From NCBI GenBank assembly GCA_964562925.1, contig CAZLVF010000012.1, positions 1-39,628 on the forward strand: 39,628 nucleotides of DNA, written 5' to 3'. The notes below the pieces were generated by a model. The model saw only the letters and a program-made list of their open reading frames with translations. It was not told the DNA's origin and ran no database searches. This document shows, in pieces, positions 17,167-25,189 of the stretch. The translations under genes were made by a program, and so were the position numbers. Positions within the stretch are counted from its first letter, which is position 1. The number at the start of each line of letters is the position of its first letter. This DNA comes from CAVXDP01 sp964562925. GTDB lineage: Archaea; Thermoproteota; Bathyarchaeia; 40CM-2-53-6; CAVXDP01.

Positions 17167-17661
17167 TCAATGACAAACAAATGACTGTATGACCTCCTCG
17201 AAGATTCTCTCCTCTTCAACTGGATAATCAGACTCCTCATAGAGTATGATGCATCTGTTTGAGTCTCTACAATGTAGCAGTAGAAATCGAATCACACAGT
17301 CCGACAGCATCTGTTTGAAGAGCCCTCCACGCTTGTAGTACCTCACCATAAGATTGTAGAAAGATGCCTCGTGCCCATTTACCTCCCTAGGTTTGCTGCT
17401 AATTATCTGAGACGACTTAACCTGTCTACCTTTTTTCAACTGATTAATTGTTTCTTTTGCCTGTTCATCAACCGAAGAGTATTTTCTCTTTGCGCCTTCT
17501 AGAGGTCGCCAAGACAGTACTATGCGCCATTCTTTTCCTTTGTCGTCTGAAGGAGCGAAAGCAATGTCTCCTCTCGATCTTTCCACGTTCGAAAGAAAGT
17601 ACACTTTCCAATTTTCAAGGTAATTGATCTTGAGTCGATAGATGGTCAAGTCTTCAAACAA
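17167..17661 (-). CDS. Unrecognised 164-aa protein, PsbP/DcrB-like architecture
   Basis: No family was recognised with confidence. The protein is soluble, without signal peptide or membrane segment. Short strands with WKVYFLSN, EWRIVLSWRPLEG and HEASFYNLMVRY, a central Lys-rich helix (EQAKETINQLKKG), and a final helix EERIFEEVIQSFVC recall the alpha/beta pattern of small PsbP/Mog1/DcrB-like proteins. This is a fold guess only. The start is TTG at 17661. It is a lone gene between the permease and the EamA transporter. Confidence 0.6.
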   Translation of the reverse strand: MFEDLTIYRLKINYLENWKVYFLSNVERSRGDIAFAPSDDKGKEWRIVLSWRPLEGAKRKYSSVDEQAKETINQLKKGRQVKSSQIISSKPREVNGHEASFYNLMVRYYKRGGLFKQMLSDCVIRFLLLHCRDSNRCIILYEESDYPVEEERIFEEVIQSFVCH

Positions 17662-18090
17662 ATTACATGACCTATCGATCTGATTCCAACTGTTCTTTGA
17701 TATTTCAATTTGACATATTTCAAGAATTCGGATAGCATGTCCAAACTTATCCGATCTCCGGCAGTTCGGTAGGTAGTCTTTTCGAGTGGTCTCGAAGTTC
17801 AGTTGCGGCGTGTTTGCAGCTGTTTTGATGCGTCGTCACGGAACATTTCAAGGGTACGGTGTACCTAAATAGCGGTGGACTCTAGGGAAATCGTCCAACA
17901 GACATCGACTCTTGTTTAGTCCCTGTTGAATACTAATTGTAGAGGTTGAAGATGAAACAAAGCTTGAGGTTGCCGAGAATCGTGTTGAGAGTTCGACATG
18001 ATCTCTGTTGAGTCGACATAGGAGGAGAAGACTTCCCGAACCAGCGATTGGAAGAGATTATGCCACCTGGAGATCTGAGGAGTCTTCCAC
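17662..18090. other. 429-bp intergenic region
   Basis: No gene with coding character was seen. A TATA-like CCTAAATAG occurs near 17862-17870 on the plus strand, far (about 220 bp) from the transporter ATG. If used, the transporter would have a long leader or an unseen small transcript would lie here. Confidence 0.4.
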
Positions 18091-18948
18091 ATGATAGTTG
18101 AGATCGTTTCGATTGGGTACGGCGTTGTTTCCATGATCGGCTGGGGATGTGGAGATTTCCTGGCCAAGAGAGCGGTTGGATCTGTAGACTACTACAAGCT
18201 CTTGCTCTACACACAGCTAGTAAGCTTAGTGCCAGTCTTTCTCTTGGCAGCGATCTTCACTCCGCCGTTACCTTCATCACTCGGAACGATCATATTCATC
18301 ATTGCATCTGGGATTTGCAGTTTCTCAGCCGTCTTTTTCTTTTTCAAAGCCCTGAGTGTAGGAAAGGCAAGCGTTGTAGCCCCTGTGACTTCAACCTCAG
18401 CGATCGTAGCGATCGCTCTTTCGTTTGCGGTTCTTGGTGAAACTTTGAGTTTCTTGCAAGCATCGTGCATAGCTTTGGTAATGAGTGGCTTGCTCATTAT
18501 CTCTGTGGGACCTAGCTCAGAAAAGAAGTCGGACGCAGGGGTTCCCTACGCCTTGGCATGCATGTTTTCCGCAGGCTTAAGCTCCATCCTCATCAAACTG
18601 GTCTCAGCCGATATTGGCGCGATTGGAACGTTGTTCTTTAATCGTTCTTTAGTTTCGGTCATGCTCTTGATGATGTTTCCATTCTTTGGGAGTCGGCTTT
18701 ATGGAAGAGTTTCTTTGAAACCTGTAGTTCTTGTCGGCTTGAGCGAGTTCGTAGGATACTTTGGTTTCGTTGTCGGCATAGCTGTTGGAATCGTTTCGAT
18801 CGTCACGCCGATTTCTAGTTCGTCACCAGCAGTTACTGTCATACTTGCTCAAGTTTTTCTTAAGGAAGAGTTAACGCAGATTCAAAAGATGGCTGTATTG
18901 TTGATTATGCTTGGAATTCTTCTTCTTTCGATTCTCTCGAGCTCCTAA
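18091..18948 (+). CDS. EamA/DMT-family transporter
   Basis: A 285-aa integral membrane protein with about 10 hydrophobic segments arranged as two EamA repeats, typical of drug/metabolite transporters. The first half contains GWGCGDFLAKRAVG and the second the related YALACMFSAGLSSILIKL (only the pattern is cited). The repeat-end signature, small residues followed by a charged pair, appears as FAVLGETLSFLQ and QVFLKEELTQIQK. The substrate could be an amino acid, nucleotide-sugar or small metabolite; nothing local decides. It precedes mtrH by about 180 bp. Confidence 0.88.
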   Translation: MIVEIVSIGYGVVSMIGWGCGDFLAKRAVGSVDYYKLLLYTQLVSLVPVFLLAAIFTPPLPSSLGTIIFIIASGICSFSAVFFFFKALSVGKASVVAPVTSTSAIVAIALSFAVLGETLSFLQASCIALVMSGLLIISVGPSSEKKSDAGVPYALACMFSAGLSSILIKLVSADIGAIGTLFFNRSLVSVMLLMMFPFFGSRLYGRVSLKPVVLVGLSEFVGYFGFVVGIAVGIVSIVTPISSSSPAVTVILAQVFLKEELTQIQKMAVLLIMLGILLLSILSSS

Positions 18949-19085
18949 TGGAATGCAGTTGTTTGGTGGGTCCTCCAAGGCTGGAGCCTAGGAAGCTGCA
19001 TCAGAAAATTGGTCAGTGTGCTGACTAGACGCACTCTTCACAGAATTATCAAATGGGGGATAAGACAACATCCTACCTCTATGGA

Positions 19086-19098
19086 AATTATTAAAAAT
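19086..19098 (+). promoter_or_regulatory. TATA region for mtrH
   Basis: AATTATTAAAAAT is centred about 40 bp upstream of the ATG at 19132, predicting a start site near 19120. It implies that mtrH has its own promoter rather than being read from the transporter gene. Confidence 0.5.
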
Positions 19099-19131
19099 GG
19101 CATGTTGAGCTACATAGGCGAGTGATACGGT

Positions 19132-20031
19132 ATGTGGACGTTCAAAGCTGCTCAGAGAAGGTTTGAGATAGGAAAGGTGAAGATAGGGGGGGTACCGGGC
19201 GAGCGCCCAACCGTTCTAGTCGGAACCATCTTCTATAACAAACAGAAGATCGTGACGGATCATACCAGAGGCGAGTTCGACAGGGAGAAGGCTGAAGGCT
19301 GCATAAAGACCCAAGAAGAGTTCTCGGACAAGACTGGCAATCCTCATATGCTTGATGTTGTAGGGGCCGCGCCTGAGGCGTTGAAGAAGTACCTTGACTT
19401 CGTCTCAGGCGTGACGGACGCGCCGATCCTGTTGGACGGGGTCTCCTCCGATATTAGAATAGCGGGTCTCGATTACGTGAAAGAGGTCGGTTTGAAAAAT
19501 CCGATAGTGTACAATTCCATACTCCCAGACTATAAGCAAGAAGAGATAGACAGAATAAGGGAAACAAAGACGAGAAGCGTTGTGCTCTTAGCGTTCAACA
19601 CGAAAGAGTTCACCTCGGCTGGGAGGATCAAGGTCACAAAGGAGTTGGTTCCCATAGTCACAGGCGCTGGGGCCGACCAGATATTAATCGACACCACAGT
19701 AATTGACATACCAAGTCTAGGCATGGCATGCAAGGCGCTGTACGAACTCAAAGATGAGTTGGGATACCCAGTTGGTTGCGGTGCACACAACGCGATAGGC
19801 ACCTGGAAGGGATTGAAGAAGAAGATGGGGATGCAGGCTCACGATCCAAGTATGGCCGTCGCTGGAGGAATAACGGTCGCCCTTGGGGCCGATTTCGTGC
19901 TATACGGGCCGATCGAATCTGCCAGTTACATGTTTCCAGCTACAGCGATGATCGACGCGGCGTACGCACAACTCATAATGGAACAAGGAAGGATGCTCGA
20001 CAGGACTCATCCGATCTTCAAGATAGCTTGA
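19132..20031 (+). CDS. mtrH: MtrH-family methylcorrinoid:tetrahydropterin methyltransferase
   Basis: A 299-aa TIM-barrel methyltransferase of the MtrH family. In methanogens MtrH moves a methyl group between tetrahydromethanopterin and the corrinoid of MtrA. Stand-alone relatives such as MtgA move methyl from a corrinoid protein to a tetrahydropterin. Family segments visible are the N-terminal FEIGKVKIGG, PTVLVGTIFYNKQKIV, NPHMLDVVG, APILLDGVSSDIR, GADQILIDTTVID and VGCGAHNAIGTWKG. Length is about the family norm. No MtrA-G membrane subunits or Mcr genes lie nearby. The MttB-like and corrinoid genes 10-17 kb downstream make a catabolic, MtgA-like role plausible. Confidence 0.92.
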   Translation: MWTFKAAQRRFEIGKVKIGGVPGERPTVLVGTIFYNKQKIVTDHTRGEFDREKAEGCIKTQEEFSDKTGNPHMLDVVGAAPEALKKYLDFVSGVTDAPILLDGVSSDIRIAGLDYVKEVGLKNPIVYNSILPDYKQEEIDRIRETKTRSVVLLAFNTKEFTSAGRIKVTKELVPIVTGAGADQILIDTTVIDIPSLGMACKALYELKDELGYPVGCGAHNAIGTWKGLKKKMGMQAHDPSMAVAGGITVALGADFVLYGPIESASYMFPATAMIDAAYAQLIMEQGRMLDRTHPIFKIA

Positions 20032-20085
20032 CATCCACTGGATGCTTTGCAATCCCGACGCTGAGTTCCCCAGGACATAGTAAGG

Positions 20086-20208
20086 GTGCGTCTAGACAAG
20101 CTCATAGCTGCCATAGAGAATGGGCCAAAGTCGCTAGGATGGAAGATGCGTGCCCGAGTCGGGATCAAAAGGATTTGGTACCGAGAGGTTGAAGAGCTCG
20201 ATCGTTGA
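20086..20208 (+). CDS. Possible 40-aa small protein after mtrH
   Basis: A short frame starting at GTG 20086 encodes a basic, helical-looking peptide (RLDKLIAAIENGPKSLGWK near the start, RIWYREVEELDR at the end). Residue use looks protein-like, and an in-frame stop at 20062 limits upstream extension. It starts 54 nt after mtrH on the same strand. It may be a real small protein or the relic of a larger one. No family was recognised. Confidence 0.35.
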   Translation: MRLDKLIAAIENGPKSLGWKMRARVGIKRIWYREVEELDR

Positions 20209-20359
20209 CCATTCTCGGCTCGACCAGAATCTGTTCTCTAGGCTGATCTTACGTGTATGATATGAACACCATATCGGTATGCGCACGACACGCATTTTTC
20301 AATGGAAATCTGATCGGTTCAGAATATTCGTGAGATCGATGGAACCAACTGATTTCGAA

Positions 20360-20369
20360 GCTTAAATAG
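20360..20369 (+). promoter_or_regulatory. TATA box for Fe-alcohol dehydrogenase
   Basis: GCTTAAATAG is centred near 20365, giving a predicted start site near 20391. This leaves either a leaderless GTG (20393) or a 14-nt leader to the ATG at 20405. Confidence 0.55.
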
Positions 20370-20404
20370 ACGGCGGCGAAACTAAAGACTCTGTGGGGAA
20401 CTCT

Positions 20405-21637
20405 ATGAGTATTGAGAGCTATGTTCTCCCCGCTGCAAGAGTCAGCTACTTTGCGAATGTCGGTATGCTGATCTACGGCGCTGGCGCACATAAGGTCACT
20501 GGTTCAGAAGCGAAGAGGCTAGCTGTGGGGAGAGATCCTGTTCTTCTGGTCACAGATAAGGGGGTTATGAAGGCCGGAGTACCGGAGAGAGTTAGGGAGA
20601 TCATCGAAAAAGAAGGCAAACGTGTAGATGTATACGATGAGCTGGCCGCTGAGCCTGCATTGGAAAGCTCGAGGAAAATCGCTGAGAAGGTCAGAGAGAG
20701 AAAGTACTCACTTGTCGTGGGCGTAGGTGGAGGAGCTGTCTTGGATAGCGCTAAGACAGCGGCCGTGATGGCAACGAATCCAGGAGACGTAAGCGACTAC
20801 ATGGCCTATACAGAGGACCGTGTAAAGGAGAAGCCTCTGCCCAAGATCCAGATGCCTACGACCTCCGGAACTGGTGCCGAAGTCTCCATGTACGCAGTCA
20901 TCGTGGATAAGAAGGGTGTAAAAAACTACATAACAAGCCCGAAGGTATTGGCGGAAACCGCGATAATTGATCCATTGAACGTGATCACATGTCCCCCTAG
21001 ACAAACGGCTGCTAGCGGCATGGACGTCATAGCTCATTCAATGGAGAATATTCTATCCCTAGGGTATTCGCCGTTCTCTGATATGTTTGGGCTGCAATCA
21101 ATAAGATTGGCGGCCCAAAACCTGAGGACTGCGTACTACTGGGGAGACAACTTGGAAGCTAGATATAATATGGCGCTTGCAGCGTTGCTGGGTGGCCTCG
21201 TTATGGGAGCAACTCCTGCAGGTGCAAACATAGGCCACTGCATCTCCGAATCACTGGGGCCAATGTACAAGGTTCCTCATGGAGTAGCATGCGCTCTCGT
21301 CACCCCATACATGATGGACTACAACATGCCAGCATGCGTAGATAGACTTGCGATCGTCGCAGAATACATGGGGCTAGACGTGCATGGTCTATCAAAGCGT
21401 GAGACAGCCATAATGGCGGTCCATGCTACCCGAGACTTGGTGAAGGATCTGGAGCTGCCCCTATCGCTAAAAGAGGTCGGCTTTCCGAAGGGCGATATTC
21501 CCAAGTATGCGAAATACCTCGTCGAAGAACGCCAATCCTATTACTTCCTGCAGACATACAATCCTAGAAAGTTGACGATAGAGAACGTGACGGAACTACT
21601 GGAGAACATGTACGAGGGACATATAATGGACGAATAG
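20405..21637 (+). CDS. Iron-containing alcohol dehydrogenase (group III)
   Basis: A 410-aa NAD(P)-dependent alcohol/aldehyde oxidoreductase of the Fe-ADH family. The nucleotide-binding part has GVGGGAVLDSAK and PTTSGTGAEVS. The metal ligands can be aligned: Asp and His of GMDVIAHSMEN, His of NIGHCISESLG, and His of VPHGVAC. The second His of the usual HxxxHPLG is replaced by Glu, but that residue is not one of the four ligands. The start is ambiguous between GTG 20393 and ATG 20405; the ATG gives MSIESYVLPA. The substrate could be a short alcohol, diol or semialdehyde. Confidence 0.9.
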   Translation: MSIESYVLPAARVSYFANVGMLIYGAGAHKVTGSEAKRLAVGRDPVLLVTDKGVMKAGVPERVREIIEKEGKRVDVYDELAAEPALESSRKIAEKVRERKYSLVVGVGGGAVLDSAKTAAVMATNPGDVSDYMAYTEDRVKEKPLPKIQMPTTSGTGAEVSMYAVIVDKKGVKNYITSPKVLAETAIIDPLNVITCPPRQTAASGMDVIAHSMENILSLGYSPFSDMFGLQSIRLAAQNLRTAYYWGDNLEARYNMALAALLGGLVMGATPAGANIGHCISESLGPMYKVPHGVACALVTPYMMDYNMPACVDRLAIVAEYMGLDVHGLSKRETAIMAVHATRDLVKDLELPLSLKEVGFPKGDIPKYAKYLVEERQSYYFLQTYNPRKLTIENVTELLENMYEGHIMDE

Positions 21638-21639
21638 TC

Positions 21640-21817
21640 TACCTGAAATTCTGGAGTTAATCCTCCTTTCTTTGTCAAAGCCGGAAAAGAAACCCAAAAC
21701 GAATCTGTGTCTGATCTTAGGGTACAAGTTGTGGAGAACTTTTGAGAAAGTTTTCCAGTGGGCTAGTTTAGAGTATGGCAGTATGAGCTTTCCGTCGTTG
21801 CTTGATTTTACTAGCAC
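21640..21817 (-). pseudogene. Possible gene fragment on the minus strand
   Basis: A minus-strand frame with protein-like content (KSSNDGKLILPYSKLAHWK, then FSKVLHNLYPKIRHRFVLG) lies between the ADH and kinase genes. Coding-like sequence also continues upstream of its first GTG (AKEVDYDPKDESE) before a TGA. The C-terminal part would run into the ADH gene. It was not recognised; it is most likely a decayed remnant, and might not be coding at all. Confidence 0.25.
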
Positions 21818-21984
21818 TTCACTCTCGTCCTTTGGGTCGTAGTCTACTTCTTTCGCGTGTTCTCATACAGATGGGGTACGGCGGTGGTACCCATTCTCGA
21901 AAAGGGGATGGATAGAAGAGCGTATTCATTTTTTGCCTTGTAGGAATCGCCTACAGGTCATTCAATGTCTCTTTTTGATTTTCG

Positions 21985-21994
21985 AAACCTTAAT
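21985..21994 (+). promoter_or_regulatory. Possible TATA box for FGGY kinase
   Basis: The A/T-rich ACCTTAATTG lies about 33 bp before the TTG at 22023. Transcription would start near 22016, downstream of the longest open start at 21933. It supports the shorter kinase. Confidence 0.4.
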
Positions 21995-22022
21995 TGGCTT
22001 CGCGCGTACGGCTTTGATTGAT

Positions 22023-23555
22023 TTGGGCTACTTGCTTGGCATCGATCTAGGGACTACTGGCTGCAAGACGATGCTTTTTGACAGCTCTGGTAGGCGTATG
22101 TCCTCATCATACACGGAGTATCCATTATACACGTTGAATGATGCTATGGTAGAACAGGATCCGGAAGATTGGTGGAAAGCTACATGTGTAACCGTTAGGC
22201 GCACGCTGAAAGAAGCTAGAGTTTCTGCGAAAGATGTAATGGCGGTTGGGTGCAGTGGCCAGTTTCCGGGACTTGTCATGCTTGACAAGGGCGGGAAACC
22301 CGTGAGGCGAGCAATCATCTACTCAGATATGCGAGCAGAAAAGCAGTCGGAGCAGATATTCGACACTATCGGTAGCAAGAAAGTGCGAGAATTGACGGGT
22401 CTTCCAAAGTCCTATTTTCCCGGCCTGCCTGTCGCAAAGATCTTATGGGTTCGCCAGAACGAATCCAGAGTTGAGAAGAAAACTTTCAGGGTGTTTGGCG
22501 CAAAGGACTTCCTGAATTATCGTTTGACAGGATGCGCTGCTGTTGATCATGTGGAGGCGTGGTGGACGGGACTGGTTACCGTTCGCGACTATTCTTGGTC
22601 AGACAAAATTTTCAAGACGCTGCGAATAGATCGAGGCTGGTTTGGGGATATCGTAGAGCCGAGCGATATTATAGGGGAGGTTACAGAGAAGGCCTCGAAG
22701 GAGACGGGTCTCGCGAAGAGCACTCCAGTTGTTTGCGGATCCGCCGACGGGATGTGCAACGTAATAGGCTCTGGAATCACTCAACCTGGCGATACTATGG
22801 ATGCCAGTGGCGCGACCGAGATAATCGCCTCGTTGTCTAACAAAAGGCTTCCACCTTCTCTTAGCGAATCGATCTTTTGTTGGAGACATCTTGATCCTGA
22901 GAATTGGATAGTATACGCCTCGACAGCAACGGCGTGCGCTTGTCTTCGATGGTTTCGCGATCAGTTTGCTGATGCCGAGAAGAGAGATGCTGTCCAAGCA
23001 GGATTGTCGGTATACGAGATTCTTGACAGAGAAGCGGCCGACGCAGGCGCAGGAGCAGGTGAGTTGTTGTTCTTACCCTATCTCGCAGGAGAGTACGCGC
23101 CATTCTTCGACCTTGACGCTCGAGGTGTCTTTCTTGGGATAACACTTGACAAAAAGAGAAAACACTTCGTGCGAGCGATCCTTGAGGGAGTCGCATACAG
23201 CTTAAGGCACGTGATCGAGTCTTTCAATTCTCTTGGCGTAGAAACTAGAGTGATTAGGGTCGGAGGCGGAGGGTCCAGAAGCGGGCTTTGGAATCAGATC
23301 AAGGCGGACGTTACTGGCAATATGGTTCAGTCAATGGGGGTTCCTGAGATAGGCTGCTTGGGAGCTGCAATTCTTGCGGGAATTGGAATCGGAGTATACT
23401 CCAGTTATCGAGAAGCTGCTAGATCCACAATCTCGATTCAAGAGTCATTTCTGCCTAACCAGAAAAATCATGAACTTTATTCCAAACTGTTCACAGTATA
23501 CAAGGAGACGTACAAACACCTCGGGAGCATTTTCACTCGTTTACCTAGATCATAG
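22023..23555 (+). CDS. FGGY-family carbohydrate kinase, xylulokinase-like
   Basis: An ATP-dependent sugar or polyol kinase of about 510 aa. The N-terminal phosphate-binding motif is YLLGIDLGTTGCKTMLFD, directly after the chosen TTG start. The first FGGY domain contains GCSGQFPGLVMLD and IIYSDMRAEKQ with the catalytic-base-type Asp. The second has CGSADGMCNVIGSG and VGGGGSRSGLWNQ, an adenosine-binding region. The frame is open back to 21933, but that extension is hydrophobic, unlike kinases, and precedes the likely promoter. The xylulokinase branch is the closest impression; other pentuloses, erythritol or glycerol-like substrates are possible. Confidence 0.85.
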   Translation: MGYLLGIDLGTTGCKTMLFDSSGRRMSSSYTEYPLYTLNDAMVEQDPEDWWKATCVTVRRTLKEARVSAKDVMAVGCSGQFPGLVMLDKGGKPVRRAIIYSDMRAEKQSEQIFDTIGSKKVRELTGLPKSYFPGLPVAKILWVRQNESRVEKKTFRVFGAKDFLNYRLTGCAAVDHVEAWWTGLVTVRDYSWSDKIFKTLRIDRGWFGDIVEPSDIIGEVTEKASKETGLAKSTPVVCGSADGMCNVIGSGITQPGDTMDASGATEIIASLSNKRLPPSLSESIFCWRHLDPENWIVYASTATACACLRWFRDQFADAEKRDAVQAGLSVYEILDREAADAGAGAGELLFLPYLAGEYAPFFDLDARGVFLGITLDKKRKHFVRAILEGVAYSLRHVIESFNSLGVETRVIRVGGGGSRSGLWNQIKADVTGNMVQSMGVPEIGCLGAAILAGIGIGVYSSYREAARSTISIQESFLPNQKNHELYSKLFTVYKETYKHLGSIFTRLPRS

Positions 23556-23756
23556 GCAAGTGATGCGTCTTCTCACGTGGCGTTGAGACTTCGAGCGTAA
23601 GTTGGTTTTGCGGAAGCGTATCCTTAACAGCTGCCGCGTCAAAAATGAAAATCGTTTCACCAATCCAATCACATGTGAGATTCCAACTAGGTAAGTAATT
23701 AGAGTTCAATTTCGATGTCTTTGGAGGAGCTCTCTCAAGTAATTCCTGAACACCAC

Positions 23757-23767
23757 GCTTATATAGC
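23757..23767 (+). promoter_or_regulatory. TATA box upstream of the LLM pseudogene
   Basis: CTTATATAGCG lies within a small inverted repeat (ACGC-TTATATA-GCGT) about 50 bp before the ATG of the decayed luciferase-like gene. The promoter appears intact although the gene is not. Confidence 0.5.
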
Positions 23768-23814
23768 GTTCGAACTGACGCTAGAAACCAGGAAAACTCA
23801 GCTAGGTCAGTTCT

Positions 23815-24839
23815 ATGAGCTCGGTGAAATTTGGGATCGTTTTTCCGATCTACGGTGAAAAAAGATCATCTTGGAATGCTATTATGAAGTATGCTGAAGC
23901 AACCGAGGAGCTGGGATATGACCTATTATTGGTAAACGACCACTTCATCAATTGGACGCTATTTTGCGATGAAAAAGAGTGATTTACGAGAAAGCTTGTT
24001 TTTAAGAACGAGAACCTCGTGGATTGGGCTGTGAAAGACGCGTTCTCGCTTGATGCATGGACTGCATTGCCGGCTTTGGCAACGGCAACTAAAACAGCTA
24101 GGTTAGGGACGTATGTGCTGTGCAATCAGTTCAGACACCCATCTGAACTAGCAAGGATGGTTAGCACTCTGGACTTTGTCTCTGGTGGCAGGGTTGACTT
24201 GGGCCTCGGCGCTGGGTGGCTCAAGAAAGAGTTTACAATGTTCGGTCTTGACTGGGCTCCTTTGCAGAAAAGACTAGAAAGGTTGAGAGAGAGCATCAAG
24301 ATAATAAAAGCGCTATCAACTGGGAACAAGGTCTCTTTCTCTGGAAAATACTGCAGTCTACAAGAAGCAAATCTAGAGCCCAAACCTGTCCAAAGACCTC
24401 ACTCCCCAATCTTCGTGGGAGGCGTTATCAAAAAGGTGAAAGATATTGCCGCCGAATTAGGAGACGGATGGATACCTGAAGGCTTGCCCGCAGAAGAGTT
24501 CTCTGACGGAGTGGAGTACATAAAGAACAAAGCCAAGGAGTTTGGACGGGATCCAAACAAGATCTTCGCAGCTTGGGAGGAGGCGACCTCTAAAACGTCA
24601 TAGCCGAAGAGGAGGCAACTGTTAGGAGAATGATCAGTTCTCTTTTGGAAAGGTCGGAGGTCTCCCTTGATTCTTTACCTTGGATAATGGGCACTCCAAA
24701 CCAATGCATCAAGAAAGTGGAGTCTTACATCAAAGCTGGTGCAACACACCTAGTTCTTGGGTTCCCGGATTTCCCTTCGACGGGTTGTCTGGAGCTATTC
24801 TCAAACAGGGTTCTTCCAAGCTTTAGGTTGACAAGTTAG
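23815..24839 (+). pseudogene. Decayed luciferase-like (LLM class, F420-type) oxidoreductase, copy 1
   Basis: Parts read as one LLM-family flavin/F420-dependent oxidoreductase. The start at 23815 gives MSSVKFGIVFPIYG and LGYDLLLVNDHF. The middle (24019-24603) has ARLGTYVLCNQFRHP and GGRVDLGLGAGW. The end (24630-24839) has MGTPNQCIKKVESYIKAG. Two lesions are visible. An in-frame TGA at 23980-23982 precedes about a dozen atypical codons (to about 24018), and a frameshift near 24595-24603 is followed by a TAG in the old frame, the rest continuing in the next frame (NVIAEEEATVRRM). A truncated second copy lies at 28194-28372. Function has presumably been lost. Confidence 0.85.
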
Positions 24840-25189
24840 AAAATATGTTGGATGCTCATCAAACCCCTAGTCCTCTTGAACTATCCGAAGATTTGGAGCG
24901 GTTCAACGTTGACGTTCTATGAAGGGTTGTCTCGCCCTGGCGACGAAATTGACTAGGAATGTCTTGGCGAGTGTCGCATGTGTCTGGACATCATGATATA
25001 CCCGGCGCTTAAGATGCAACATATCCGGCTTCTAGACTTTCATGTGTCGGCAATTTGACACGTAATATTAGGTCGGGTGGTGCGTCGTACGAAGGATCTA
25101 AGGTCCGCTCGAAAGTATTGAAACAGAGATGATCTCGTGAGAAGTCTTAAATAGATCAGCTCTTGACTAGACTTCTCAAGGGAAAAAAC
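24840..25189. other. 350-bp intergenic region with ABC-transporter promoter
   Basis: No coding frame of note. TATA-like TCTTAAATAG (25145-25154) is centred 40 bp before the solute-binding protein ATG at 25190. A short inverted repeat, GTGTC/GACAC, occurs near 25045-25062. Confidence 0.45.

Noticed and set aside
23980..23982. In-frame TGA as a selenocysteine codon in the LLM gene
   Set aside because: A second lesion (frameshift near 24600) and a truncated duplicate point to decay. The residues after the TGA are atypical for the family, and no SECIS-like hairpin was apparent.
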